Assembly (NCBI GenBank): GCA_029255685.2
Contig: CM055311.2
Coordinates: 3,210,269 to 3,274,268, forward strand
Direction: 5' to 3'
Source of the DNA: Silene conica
Taxonomy: Eukaryota; Streptophyta; Magnoliopsida; Caryophyllales; Caryophyllaceae
DNA: 64,000 nucleotides
The position numbers and the translations under genes were made by a program. Position 1 is the stretch's first letter; each line of letters starts with the position of its first letter. Shown here piece by piece: positions 47,062-60,200 of the stretch. The notes below the pieces were generated by a model. That model worked only from the letters and a program-made list of their open reading frames with translations. It ran no database searches and was not told where the DNA came from.

Positions 47062-50000
47062 TTAAGGATCTATGAGTCGGGTCTCCTAACTCAGACCTAT
47101 ATGGGCTATATCCATACCTGAATTTATTTTTAAAGGGCCAGTACTCAACTCATATTCTCTAGATTTGCAAACATGAGACTCAAACGTGCCTCATTCGACT
47201 CCGGCCTAACGGGTTTGTGACTCCATTGTCAATTGACATCCCTAACTCCCACTGACAACGCCAATGTCATCTGCAACCATAACTGAGTTCAACAACTTTG
47301 GTCACACCCTATCCAAACTCTATTTATACGAGTTCTAAAGAATTTTTCATAGGACCTCAAATCTATGTTTAATTTGTTGTTCGTACCCCCTCTATTTTAA
47401 TGGAATATGCGTTTTGTTATACCAACAAAAATATTAATAGTGTGAATGAACAAAAGTGTTCTATATCGTTTGTATACAACTTCAAATCGAGAATCAAAAT
47501 TGAATATGACGCTAGGGGTTTAGGTGATACTAGAAACGGTTTTTCTATCCTATGCCCACAAGGCATAGGATAATAGTTATCAAGGCATAGGTTAATAACC
47601 ACCATAAGAATCTTTTTACTAATACAACTAAATTATTATTAATTAACTATTTTTTTTTATCTCCTCTCAAGTTTCCCTCTACTGCACGTTTTCTAATTCA
47701 CTCTTATTTCAATTAGCTAATTAAATACCTATTATTTCACAACTTCACAACTCCATATTATACACCTAAAGCTCTTTCATATGTATTACTCTAATGGAAC
47801 TAAATTTTATTGTTTCAAATGCAACACAAAGGTATTTGTCTTTGTATCTTTTTTTTTCTAATTCAGTTTATATTTCCGACGTGCTCTCCTTTTGTTTCGA
47901 TTTTTCGGTTTCAATTTTTGCGATAATTTTGATAAATTTTGTGAGGTTAATTGATGTTGATTATGTTGTAGGTTAGGTTAATGTGTATTTCTCGCTTTTT
48001 GTTTCCTCTTTTGCGATGATTTAAATGATTAGTGAGGTTAATTTTGTTGAATATGGTTAAGACTTATCGATGATATTGCAGTAGGATTAACTAGAATTTT
48101 TGTAACTCTACATGGTTATTATGGTTAGCACTTTAATTGCTGGCATGCACAAATCTTAGAGGCGTAGAGTTGAGGATAGGTCTTTGCCCTAGTAGGGAAT
48201 AGTAGGTCTTTGCCCTAATACGGAATTTCCCAATAATGTCGTATAGGATAGGTGGCTTCATATTGTGGAAGTATGTTGTGAGTTAACAATGAGTATTTTT
48301 TCACAGAATATGCCTAGTTATGCCACATGATACACGAAATTAAATGTCTATATGTCAACCAACAATAGCTTCAAAATCTTGTGTAAGACGAAAGTATCCG
48401 TTTTAAGTTTAAAATAGGTGAAATAATAATCCATTTATATAGATAAGATAAATATCTTGCTCTTCCCTAGACTTTTTAATTTTTGTCTTATGCATACAAG
48501 TGATATTACTTGAACCGTCTTAACTTAATAAGACGGATACATCCTTCCTAAGAGAGACTTATTATATTGTTATAAGATTATTATGATGAAGCCTCTACCT
48601 ATTAGACTATAGATAGACATGTGTGCTCCACGTGGTATCTTTGTAAAATATCAAAAGGACTAGGTATACGTGATCAGAAGGTATCATATCTCAATATAAG
48701 GGTTTGGCGCGAGACCTTATTCCACAGAAAGGCCTTAACAATGAGTACATATCATTACTTCGTTCCTAAAAATCCTATGGTACATATGATTAATTCGTCC
48801 CTAAAAATGAGACTTTACAAATTTTTCGATAGACAACGAGTATAATGGGTACAATTTTGTTATAATTACTAATAATGTCATACATTTTGTTTATATATAG
48901 GTCCAACTATGTTGATTTTATTGATTTGAATAGTCCTCCTCAACATGAAATATGTAACTTGGACAATAACGACATAATTGACGCGAACTCTTTTGAGCCA
49001 TTTCTGGGTCAATGTTTTCTTAGTGAGCAAGAGGCTTACAAATTTTATGAGAATTTTGCTAAGGAGAGTGGGTTTTCAATTCGAAGAGGCCGTTTTGCAA
49101 ATAAAAATGGGAAAATGATTCGGCGGGATTTTTTATGTCATAGAGAAGGTTTCCCAGAGGAAAAAATTGTAGAGCCTTTCAAAGAGCAACGAAATAGGTC
49201 ATCGTCAAGATGTGGTTGTAAGGCTGTCATGAGAGTATACTTAAAAAAAACAAATGACATTTTTCCCGAGGAGTGGCATGTCACCCAATTTAATTCAGTT
49301 CATAATCATGAATTGTTGTCACCTGTGCAAGTGCGATTTCTTCCTTCTTACCGTACCATATCTATTGAAGATGAGCAACAACTTTTGTTATATAAAGATG
49401 CGGGTCTTTCAATCAAGCAAATAATGAGAGTGATGGAGCTTCAAAAAAATGTGAAACATGGGGATCTTCCTTTTCTTAAAAAAGATGTCCATAATTTTTT
49501 TAGTAGGATTCAAAGAGAAAATTTGGACAACGATGCCATGGATCTTCTCGAGCATTGTAAGATAGCAAAGAGTCAAAATCCAAGTTTCCAATTTGATTTC
49601 ACGGTTGATTCTCAAAATAGGCTTCAAAATATATTTTGGTCGCCTGCTCATTGTTTTGATATGTACCAAGAGTATGGAGATTCTACTGGATTTGACACTA
49701 CTTATAGAGTGAACGCATTTGACATGCCTTTTGGCATTTTTATTGGAATCGACAATCATGGAAGAACTATACTTTTCGGTTGCGCTCTTCTTCGAAATGA
49801 AAGTGTAGCTACCTTCCGCTGGTTGATGAAGGTACGTATAATATACAACTTTTTTTCCTCCTAAATTTTTGTTGTTGTTTGTCACTAACATATATATATT
49901 TTCATCTGATTACTAGACTTTTGTTTCATTAATGAAGAGGCATCCAAAGACAATCATAACCGATCAAGATCCATGGATGACAGAAGCAATATTGACAGAA

Positions 50001-50547
50001 ATGTCATATACAAAACATGCCTTTTGTATATGGCATATTACATCAAAATTTTCTGGTTGGTTTACCGCACTTCTTAGAGACCAATATGCAAATTGGTGTG
50101 CCGAATTTTATAGACTTTATAGGTTGGACTCTATTGATGATTTTGAACGAGGCTGGCCCCTTGCAGTGTCAAAATTTAATTTGCAGGAGAATAAGCATGT
50201 ATGTGGCTTATACGAGATCAAACAAAGTTGGGTCCCTGCATATCTTCGTGATAATTTTTTTGGTGGTATGACAACGACCGGAAGATGTGAGAGTATTAAT
50301 AGTTTTGTGAAGCGTTTTACATCATCACGCTCTTGCTTAACCCGACTTATCAAACAGGTTACTCTTAGACTCTTAAATAATGTATTAATTTTACCAAATG
50401 TACTATTATGTAGCTGTTTATTTATACTATTTATATTTTTTTTTTGGTGAAAATTATACTATTTATATTGTGAATGTGTAGGTTGATCTAGCGATCGAAG
50501 ATATTGAGCAGAGTCATCTACATCATACTATGTTAGATACATACAGG

Positions 50548-51637
50548 TAGACCTGTCAAAACCTGACCCGACCCGATAACCGACCGTAACCCGACCCGTA
50601 AATAACCCGTAAATGACCCGGTTTTTTCAACCCGAACCCGAAAGATACCCGAACCCGTTTTGACCCGTAAACAGCGGGTCAAAACCCGACCCGCAGCGGG
50701 TTGACCGTTGGGTCAAGACAATATATCGTTTTTAAAATATACAATGTCAAATAAGTATTGATGACTTATAAATTTTTGAGGAGAAATATGTATATATATG
50801 CGGTATGTCACGTCATCACCTCAAACAACATGCCACGTCATCATCACCTCAAACAACATGCCACGTCATCACCTCAAACAACATTCCACGTCATCACCTC
50901 AAAGTGTGTGTCACACCTTCACTTTCACCGTAGTACGTCGAATTACATTCCACGTCAGCAGCGCCAACTCATCACTTCGAACCACATGCCACGTCATCAC
51001 ATCGAAGTGTGTGTCACGTTGTCACTTTTAATGTAGTACGTCAAGTTACATTTCACGTTAGCACTGTCACCTCTTTATTTCGACGGACCACATGTCACGT
51101 CATTACATCGAAATGTGTGCCACACTATCACTTACACCTCATTCCACATAATTGCCTAGGACCACATGTCATATCATCACCTCTAAATATGTGTCATACC
51201 GTCACTTTCACCGTATTACGTCGAACTGAACCGCACTTCGAGTCAACACTTCCACCTCATCACCTCAGATCACATGTCACGTCATCATTGTTATCTTATT
51301 TGAGTCTCATTATCGTACTTAGCGAGTTAGTAAGGATGATGATGATGATAACGATGGTGATGTTGGTGGTGAGGGCAAAAATGGTGACAATTAATTTAAC
51401 TAAGACGAGCAAGAGGATAAAAAACGTATAAAGGGTAGGAATTACGATATAAAATAAGTTTTAAAAAATGCGAGGAAAAGATGTTGATTGACCCGTATTT
51501 TTACCCGAACCCGACCCGGAACCCGTATAGACTTGACCCGTATTTTACCCGACCTGAAATACACCCGACCCGTATTTTACCCGAACCCGTATCTACCCGA
51601 CCCGCAACCCGCCCGTTCGACCTGTTTGACAGGTCTA
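50548..51637. mobile_element. hAT-type MITE in transposase exon 3, 1,090 bp
   Basis: TIR TAGACCTGTCAAA...TTTGACAGGTCTA with perfect 8-bp duplications CATACAGG (50540-50547, 51638-51645). Both sides carry GACCCG/ACCCGT motifs. Insertion plus duplication is 1,098 bp, a multiple of three, yet its first three bases are an in-frame TAG. The centre holds a tandem array. Confidence 0.95.
50806..51290. repeat. Minisatellite inside the MITE
   Basis: Degenerate repeats of CCACGTCATCACCTCAAACA, then AAGTGTGTGTCAC, then CTTTCACCGTAGTACGTCGA in varied order, with units of about 24-85 bp. Confidence 0.8.
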
Positions 51638-52929
51638 CATACAGGGGATCTTCATTACGTACATTATCTCCTCTAGAGGAGCAGGTATACAGATTGTTCA
51701 CGGCATTTGCTTTCAAAAAGTTTCAAGATGAGTTTGCAAGAGCTACACAATATACGATATGCGATGAAGATAAATTTGTTTTTATTGTGCAACACCACAA
51801 GGAATTAAGTTCGCAAATGCACAATGTGACATGGATCGAAAACGATATCACTTGCACTTGCAAACTTTTTGAATTTTGGGGCATTATATGTCGGCATATC
51901 TTATCCGTCTTCTTACACAAAGATTGTTTTGAAATTCCAATGAGCTATTTACCATTACGTTGGCATCGTGACGAATTTCATGTCCAATTTGTTCTTTCAA
52001 CAACTAATCATAGTGAGGTGAATTGTGAAGATATGACATCCGATATTGGCAATGACACTATTATTGCTAATCCTCCTGTTTCAAGAACGAAAGGGCGTCC
52101 AAAATTTAGACGACAAATTGGTGGGAAGGAAGCTGCATCAAAGCAAACAAGAAACTGTTCTTATTGCAAAAAATCCGGACATAATATCACAACTTGTCCG
52201 GATAAGGAAAATGTTCATGTTAACTCTATGTTGACGGCTAGTAATGTTCGGAAAAGGAGAAAGGACGCCCAAGATACTGAGGAACTAAATCCCATTTTTA
52301 ATGTAAAATGTTAGAACATTTTTTTTTTCTGGTATTGTAGACGATTAACATTGACATTTAAGTTGAACAATTTATTTGAGATTTGTTTTTGGTATTTAAG
52401 TATCAATATTTTGAAATCTTGATTATCTAAAGAATACAGTATATTAAATGGGGAAGGCGTATAATAAAACGGTCGATAATAAAATGTGGGAAATGAATTG
52501 GCTTAAGAAAAAAATATACAAGCTGTGAAATAAATTGCACTAAGAAAAAATATACAAGTTCTGAAATGATAATAATTGGAAGAAAAGTGAATTATAAAAC
52601 GTACACTATAGGGAAACTAGGGAGGAGAGAGAAAAAAATGGTTAATTAATAATAATTTAGATTTATTAGTAAAAAGATTCTTATGGTGGTTATTAACCTA
52701 TGCCTTGATGACTATTATCCTATGCCTTGTGGGCATAGGATAGAAAAACCGTACTAGAAATAATAGTCAATTAATACTAACTAGTTCTGTCCCCCGTGAA
52801 AATCACGGACTTGTTATGGACATCATTTTTCTTTTTTTTATTAAAAGTAATGTCTGGCGAGATAGAAGAAATGATTCTTTTTGAGCTTGGGGACAAAAAC
52901 GCATGAACACCAAAAGGCGAAAGCGGGTG

Positions 52930-54701
52930 TGTAATACCCCGTAATTTAGCCGCGGTCAACGATAGTCAAAATATGTGTTTTATACAAGTATTTTAAATAG
53001 AATGTTTATAAAGTATTTTACGTAAACTGTTATTACTTTATAAAGCGTATTTCTATGATTATTTCGTATTGCATAATCATTTTTTATATTTGACGAGTAT
53101 TTCTTAAATGACAATTCATTCGTATTTCTTTAATTCTGATAATATATTAAATAAATTTCCTATTTTATATTTATTTCTCATCTATTCTTGTTTTATTATT
53201 TAATTCGTAATTATATTAAATCCTAATTTTTATGTACTCTTATCATGTAGGGGTTGATAATTTTATAATTAAATTAATTTATATTTACTATTGCTAAGTG
53301 ACGTAATTTTATTAGTATAATTATTTATTTGTCGCGTTTATTTTAAGTTACGAGTCGAGGACGGCGAGTGGAGGCCAAATACCTAGAGATGCATGATGGA
53401 CTGTTAGTGATGGGCTTGGACTCGGGATAGGGCATTAAGAGATCGGAAAATGATAGCAACCTAAAAACACTTGCAACCCATCGACAACTACCCTCCCAAA
53501 ACCCCAATATCTAATTCTACCTTGCCTCCATCAACGTAATACAATCTGAACCCTACTCACCTTCAAGCTCCGTCTGCCTCCACACCTCTCATACACCAAA
53601 ACATCCCTAGTCTGTCGTGTGTTAGAAGAGAACAAAAGAAGGGAAAACAACGCAAGAACATCCGTACACTCATCGTTTCAACCCTGCGTGACTGTAAGTC
53701 GTGTGCCTCGTTTTTTTTCATTTTCAGACCATCGTCTTTGTGTGATATGTTTATGAGTAATATTTGCATTGCGTATGACATATCTATCATCTTCAAATCA
53801 CCATAGAGCCATCGTAACCGTCACAATAATCAATGAAAGTGTCGACAGAAACAATGTTATTCATACTCTATTCTGCGTATCATTGTAGTTCGTTTGTCAC
53901 TGTTTGTCCCTGTTTTGATTTAGTTCTTGCTTGGGTTTATGAGTTTTGGTAGTGGTGTAATAATAGGTGATGCTGGTGGTGGTAGAGTGGTGTGTGGTGG
54001 ACGGAGGGGACTGTTTTGTCACCGTATCAGAGGGTAGAAGCAGGGAGGCCGTGTTGTTTCAGCGGTTTTGGGGAGGTGTTTTCAAGGAGGCTGAGTGGCG
54101 TCGAAGCATGGTGGGTGTCACCAGGGTGTAGTAGGTAGTGAGAGGTGTCGTGGTAGGTGGTTAGTCGTGGTGATGGAGGTGTTAGGACGTTGTTTGGGAG
54201 CGGGTTTACAGAGGGGCAGAAACTCGAGTACGATATGTTGTTTGTTGGTAGGGTGTTTGCCATGGGTTTCGAAAGCTAGTATGGGTGAGTCAGGTGTCGA
54301 GGTGAGTGTCGTTTGGTACGTCATGGTGCAGTGGTCACAACCACCGTGGGTGAGTGGTGGTTGTGGCTCTATATGGTGGTTGCTAGGGCTGTCAAAACAG
54401 GTTGGTCAGGGGGTAGTAGTTCGTGGTCTGTGCGTGTATGGGGTGTTTGAGGGCCCTGATGTGGCGTTTGTGGGGGTTGTCTAGGGCGGTAATAGAGTGG
54501 GTAAGGTAGTTGGTACTACAAGGAGTGGGTATAGGACTATTAAGGGTATCATGGGTGGCCTGAATGGTGGTCAGTTCGTCGAGAAAACAAGTGCACAGGC
54601 TGTTGTGTCATGGGCGAGGGGCTGTTTGCGCGTGTGGGTTGGGGGTTGTTCGTGCGTATGTCTTTTGTGTGTATCAATTGCTAGTGCCTTGTCATGTTGG
54701 G

Positions 54702-54746
<45 letters not shown>

Positions 54747-56145
54747 CATTATGATTGTGTTATTATATTATTACCTTATTAATACTAATGCTAGTATTAA
54801 TGTTGTTACTAGTATTGATATTAGTTGTTATTTCCTAATAATCATTATCATTATGGGTAATATTATTAGGGTAATTTATGCTTGGTATTATTATTCATAT
54901 TATGATTGTTGTGTTTGGTTATTTTAGTATAGTTAGGATTATGGTAATTGTTATAATGTTTGCTAAATTGACTAGTATAGTTGATAAATAATTAATCAAT
55001 GATAATTACATGGTATGAGTGGATATTATGATTATTATTAATTATATTAGTATAGTGGTATGGTTGATATTAATTTTAATAATGGTGTTCAAGTATATTG
55101 TGAAATTAGTAATGGTTGATTATTGATGGTATGCTATTATTAGTAAGTCTAAATATAGCAAGTCTATAATTAGTGAGTTTCTAATTGGTTAGTGATAATT
55201 GGTATGTGTATGTTATAATGTGTTATGGGTAATCAATTATGAGAGCATGATTGAATAATTGAGTGGTAGTGTTTGGTTGTATGAATAGTTTTTAATAGTA
55301 AGTAATGATTATAGGAACGAAATTCGAGGAGGAACATTACTAGACGGTGATTGCTTATTTCAGACTTGCTACTCCAGGTAGGATACACTGACCCTATACT
55401 CCATTATCTGTTATGAATGAGTGTTAAATTGTGTGTTATGGATACTGAGCATGATTGATATGGTAATGATATTGGTTGGATTGAGTGTTGATTATTATTG
55501 ATGGCATGAGCATTGCATTATTTAATAGTATGATTGATTAAGAGCATTGTTGCATTCACGAGCATGGCATGTGCATTGGATACAGATTTGAGATGATGAG
55601 ATATTATTAGGCCCAGGCTAGTTCTGCAGGACTAGACCTGGTGACCTCAGCTATTATGCTGGTGTTCGGCGACGGCCGATTATAGTCTGTCGGGAGGTTC
55701 GGTATGGCTGGGTGTTACGGGTTTGAGATTGAGATTGAGCTCGAGCATATCATTGCATTCGCATATCATAATTGTTGCATTGTCTATTTTTGTGTTATCC
55801 TACTCAACCGCGAGGTTGACAGTGTATTCGTGGACACCTACGATGATCCAGAATGGGGAGTAGATTCTACAGGTCAGAGACAAATGGATTAGGAGCTTGG
55901 GCATGGAGAGAGACATGGCTTGGACCTACTTAGAATTAGATCACATACTTAGATGTTATCAGTTGTACTTTTATTCTTTGCGTAATAGTTGTAATATCAA
56001 AAGTTCAAATTTAATCAATTTTTATATAAAGTACTTTGGTTTGTTTTACTTTGTTATTCACTACCTCGGACATTTCGAGATGGTAACAGCTCTATTTATT
56101 TGAGAATGTCTTGCTAAAGGCTCTTAAATAAATGGGGGTGTTACA
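52930..56145 (+). mobile_element. Solo LTR, family X, 3,216 bp
   Basis: Starts TGTAATACCCCG and ends GGGGGTGTTACA, with perfect 5-bp duplications GGGTG (52925-52929, 56146-56150). Both ends match 12514-15491 inverted. Noncoding: an (ATT)n tract lies at 54708-54750, and G/T-rich ORFs at 54095-54754 lack any domain. Motifs GGTAACAGCTC and GTGTTATCCTACTCAACCGCGAGGTTGA are shared with the piece at 22202-22571. Confidence 0.88.
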
Positions 56146-56150
56146 GGGTG

Positions 56151-56764
56151 ATATTGTAATATCAAAGGACAAATGAGATTTTTTAAAAATGAAAAAATAT
56201 AAAAGTTGTTATCTCTAATTTGCAGGTCACCCTTAAGAGAATACTACACTACGCAATGAGCTACGTAATATTTTAGGGACACTTAATGGTTTGGACTCGT
56301 TTCTTCGCACAATTGTTTGTTTTTCAAGCTCATCTACTCGCTTGCTCCTGCATGTTTCATACAGAGTTTTTAATTTGCAAGCTCTATTCCATATTTCGCT
56401 ATATTTTTTTCCTTATTGCTACCACATGGACAACAACTACCAAATGAACTTTGGAGAAAATCAAAAACTCAACAATGAAATATTCATATTATAACAAAAA
56501 TATATCAAAAGCTTCAAAAAAGACGGATATTTAACTAGTGTTTTGACTATCTCTCATCCATTTTATGATGTTGTCATGTGCTACGAATGTTTTATAAATT
56601 GTACACGAATGAACCCTACAAATAAAAATAATATATGTCCGAAAACGCATGAAAATATATGTCAACAAAATCATAAAGTAGACGGGAAAAAAAAATAACG
56701 ACAACAATTTTAGCATTCAATAATACTCAATCGATGATTTTTTCACAATGTTTAGTCATACTTA
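56151..56764. other. No gene recognised
   Basis: AT-rich sequence with short ORFs on both strands that show no domain or plausible splice structure. Confidence 0.5.
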
Positions 56765-57060
56765 GGGGTCGTTTGTTTACCCACTAAAAAACGTAGTAAT
56801 TTAAATTCACGTGAATTGCAAAATTGACCTTTTGTTTGGTTACCCCAATTTACATAAATTTGAAGTTCCCATGAATTGCAATACATTCATAATGGAGGAA
56901 GTGACTTACCTAGACTCCCATAGGTAAATGGTAATGCCTACATGAATTGCACTTCCTACCAGACAACCAAACAATAGTTTCTAATTCACATGAATTCTAA
57001 AATCATGTGTTTTACGACTTCCTAGGCAATACGAATTTCTACATGCAACAAAACGACTCC
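56765..57060. mobile_element. Candidate Tourist-like MITE, 296 bp
   Basis: Ends GGGGTCGTTTGTTTACC and (reverse complement) GGAGTCGTTTTGTTGC, with TTA at both flanks (56762-56764, 57061-57063). The interior has several CATGAATTGCA / TTCACGTGAATT repeats. Confidence 0.65.
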
Positions 57061-57178
57061 TTATTCTTTTTGAATGATGACATCAATCTCAAACCCATGA
57101 AAAGAGTTTAAATATTACTACTAATAAATACTCGTAATTAAGTAATACTCTATTTACAATAATAGTTCAAAATCTATA

Positions 57179-58700
57179 TCTATATATAATATTAAAAGGC
57201 ATGTTGAGTGCCTTATTATCAAGTATTTCAATTTTCTAGCATATTATGATGCCACCTCACCTCACAAACAATTATAAAGGGGATGAAAAGAGAAATGATC
57301 TAAAAGAAATTATTGGACTAACATAAGATCCGGAAGGTTGAAGGATTGTCCGCATTGAAATCCATTCATTTAAAACATTAGTTTGCGATAAGAATGAATA
57401 TTTTAATTTACAAAAGGAAAAGTGTGGAATTATTGTCATATGTCGAAAAGGTGTAACGTGACATGTAGTATCGCTTAACATGCTTTTCTTTTTTTATAAT
57501 ATTGTATAGATAGATAGATTTCTTATATAAAGTTGACATGTGATAATATTTTTCCTATTTATGTTACCTTTGAGGACCTTAGTTTAATATTAACATGCTC
57601 TATTACAAAAACAATCAACTAAAATGTCAATTTTAATTAAAAATATGAAACTTGGATTATAATTTGTACATATTATTTTATTAACAAATGAAATATCTAT
57701 TATACACAATTAATTTAAGAATAATGATGATATAATAACATTTATTGTACTAAATTTTAGTAAAGTCTATGTATATATGTAGAAGGGTAGTTTAGTAATT
57801 GTTTGTGAGGTGAGGTGGCATCATAATATGCTAGAAAATTGAAATGCTTGATAATAAGACACTCAACTGAGCTTTCATTATAATGTAATTACCTACAGCT
57901 GAATTATATTATACGTTTTATATTCCGCCGGTTAATAGTTAATACAAAACACTAATAATAATAAATTTACACTTAAATTTCAAATTGAGTTAAATATCAG
58001 TGGTATAATTGTTATTTTCTTTAACATTTCAAGGGGATGAAAAGAGAAATGATCTAAAAGAAATTATTGGACTAACATAAGATCCGGAAGGTTGAAGGAT
58101 TGTCCGCATTGAAATCCATTCATTTAAAGCATTAGTTTGCGATAAGAATGAATATTTTAATTTACAAAAGGAAAAGTGTGGAATTATTGTCATATGTCGA
58201 AAAGGTGCAACGTGACATGTAGTATCGCTTAACATGCTTTTCTTTTTTAATAATATTGTATAGATAGATAAATTTCTTATATAAAGTTGACATGTGATAA
58301 TATTTTTCCTATTTATGTTACCTTTGAGGACCTTAGTTTAATATTAACATGCTCTATTACAAAAACAATCAACTAAAAGGTCAATTTTAATTAAAAATAT
58401 GAAACTTGGATTATAATTTGTACATATTATTTTATTAACAAATGAAATATCTATTATACACAATTAATTTAAGAATAATGATGATATAATAACATTTATT
58501 GTACTAAATTTTAGTAAAGTCTATGTATATATGTAGAAGGGTAGTTTAGTAATTGTTTGTGAGGTGAGGTGGCATCATAATATGCTAGAAAATTGAAATA
58601 CTTGATAATAAGACACTCAACATGCCTTTTAATATTATATATAGATATAGATATAGATATAGATAAGGCACTCAACATGTCTTTTAATATTATATATAGA
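57179..58700. mobile_element. Inverted-repeat element with Helitron-like ends and internal duplication
   Basis: Left end TCTATATATAATATTAAAAG (57179) reappears inverted at 58645 and, slightly changed, at 58700. Arms of about 97 bp (through GATGCCACCTCACCTCAC) match 57786-57868 and 58546-58645 in inverse. The core 57273-57865 is repeated directly at 58033-58628 with about six differences. No ORF is conserved. TC plus TATTAAAAG resembles plant Helitron 5' ends, but paired inverted ends are not standard for Helitrons. Confidence 0.7.
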
Positions 58701-59580
58701 CTAGTAACTAGTATAGACCCTTGCTATTCTTACACGGTATATTTAGAAACTTATATTCTTAGTTTATTGTTTAGTTTTTTAATTGAAAATTTCTTACCTT
58801 CACATTTCTCATCATTATTTTTAAATTTGATAAAAGAAATTGAAAATAAAAATAATCAAGAGAATTAACTAAAGTCATGAGATATGTATTTTAGTAATCT
58901 TTTCGATCATATCACCAAACTAATGTTATTAGTTTATAACTTTCTTTATTGAATCATTTTATTGGAAAGTTGTTTTCTTCATTTCAATATTTTATTATGA
59001 AAGTAATAAAATAATCTGAAGTTTGTAATAAACATTGACTGCATATTCAAATTGATTATCATTATTATTTATTGGCATCATAATATGAATATATTAACAA
59101 TATTATTATTTCTTATTTAAATTTAGCATTTTGGAGGGAAATTTCTAAGGATACTTAATCTCTTAGTGTATAGGGATTAAATGACCATAACCAAATGCAT
59201 AGAAGATAGGAACAAGAACACAACTTGGAATAGGCGCATGAATCCTCGTACTTCTTAAAAGAGGCGTGGAATTGATGTGTCTAATTTTAGTAGCATTCCT
59301 AATTACCGAAGCTGAAATACATTTTGTTGTACACGTTTTATTAATTAAAATGATTTGAAAAAATGTATTATTTGCAAAATTCGACTTGATTTTACAAAAC
59401 AGTGAGTTTGAAAGGAATTTAAAATATCCATTAATATTGGATTTCTAATGATCTTAAACAAGAATAAAAGGAATAAAGTTTAAGACATTAAAATATCAAA
59501 TTGAAATGATCTGATTTAGATTGAACCACTTAATGTTGAATATTAAAGATCTAAAATCAAAGAATCAAATTAAAGATTAA
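58701..59580. other. AT-rich, no gene recognised
   Basis: Very AT-rich with no long ORF and no clear repeat ends. Confidence 0.5.
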
Positions 59581-59581
59581 T

Positions 59582-60200
59582 TTTTTTTTTCAAAAAGTAT
59601 CATTTTATTTCATAAAGAACAGAAATTACAAAGTTTTTTTTTTTACAAAGACTAACCACTATGGAAAGACCAAACTATATACCATAATCCGGGTGTTGCT
59701 TCTGTATGAGCATTCTAGTAGCTATTAAAAACTTATTAATTTTTCTAACAATGACTACAACATGTTGCTTGCCCCCCTCGAAAATCCTGACATTGTGTTC
59801 AGACCAGGGTTCATGGACCATACCCGTAGCAGCCAAAGAGACATCAAACCAAGTCTTTTGCCAACACGCACCTAACTATCTTCATAATAGCTCAATTACC
59901 CATAAGAGAAGCTGCAGACCTAGCAAAGCTAATCCAACAATGAATTTGTTGCCAAACAACATTAGAAAAAGAGCAAAGGAAAAATTAATGAGCTTGTGAT
60001 TCCTTCCTTCCTCTGTTTTATAAAGGGCATATTTGTTAACAAAAGACACCCCCCTGTGTTGTATATTATCAGTGATTGTTAGTTCATTATGAGCAACCAA
60101 AGAGCAAATTAAATGATAATGTGATTAGAAGTAATTACAGAATCTACAACCTTTTAGTCCAATTGTCAACTACGAGAGCATTCCTGGAACAATGAATAGA
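59582..60200 (-). pseudogene. LINE 3' end (zf-RVT remnant) on minus strand
   Basis: A poly-T run at 59580-59591 would be the poly(A) tail on the minus strand. Upstream, YALYKTEEGRNHKLINFSFA (about 59970-60030) and then WSEHNVRIFEG resemble the end of the zinc-binding RT domain of plant LINEs. Several stops. No boundary on the 5' side was found. Confidence 0.5.

Larger units (their letters stand above)
48875..52314 (+). pseudogene. FAR1/FHY3-like MULE transposase, split by a MITE
   Basis: Exons: to 49831 (ATGAAG/GTACGT), 49917-50357, and 50482-52314 (TAG); phases are all 0. The true start may be in an upstream exon, since TATATAG/GTCC at about 48900 looks like an acceptor. Exon 1: WRKY/GCM1-type FAR1 DNA-binding domain (FLSEQEAYKFYENFAKESGF, C/C/H ligands to HNHEL), then the transposase start with GFDTTYRVN (first Asp). 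Exon 2: ITDQDPWM (second Asp), CIWH, and RCESINSFVKRF. Exon 3: SWIM finger (CTCKLFEFWGIICRHIL) and a CCHC knuckle (CSYCKKSGHNITTC). A MITE at 50548 places TAG at the next codon, so this copy is interrupted. FAR1 family members are transposase-derived transcription factors; here the TIRs show it is still a transposon gene. Confidence 0.92.
47537..52751 (+). mobile_element. FAR1-type Mutator-like element (MULE), 5.2 kb
   Basis: TIRs of about 110 bp begin CGGTTTTTCTATCCTATGCC at 47537 and, inverted, at 52751; the first ~85 bp differ at one position. Perfect 9-bp duplications TACTAGAAA lie at 47528-47536 and 52752-52760, the Mutator size. It encloses one spliced FAR1-like transposase gene. Without the internal 1,090-bp hAT MITE and its duplicate it would be about 4.1 kb. 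Region 47650-48870 is noncoding promoter and leader. Confidence 0.95.

Noticed and set aside
49409-49891. 160-codon minus-strand ORF
   Set aside because: Antisense shadow of the FAR1-like exon.
54095-54754. Gly/Val-rich plus-strand ORFs
   Set aside because: G/T-rich LTR sequence, no start context, splice sites or family match; not shared with the other LTR copy.
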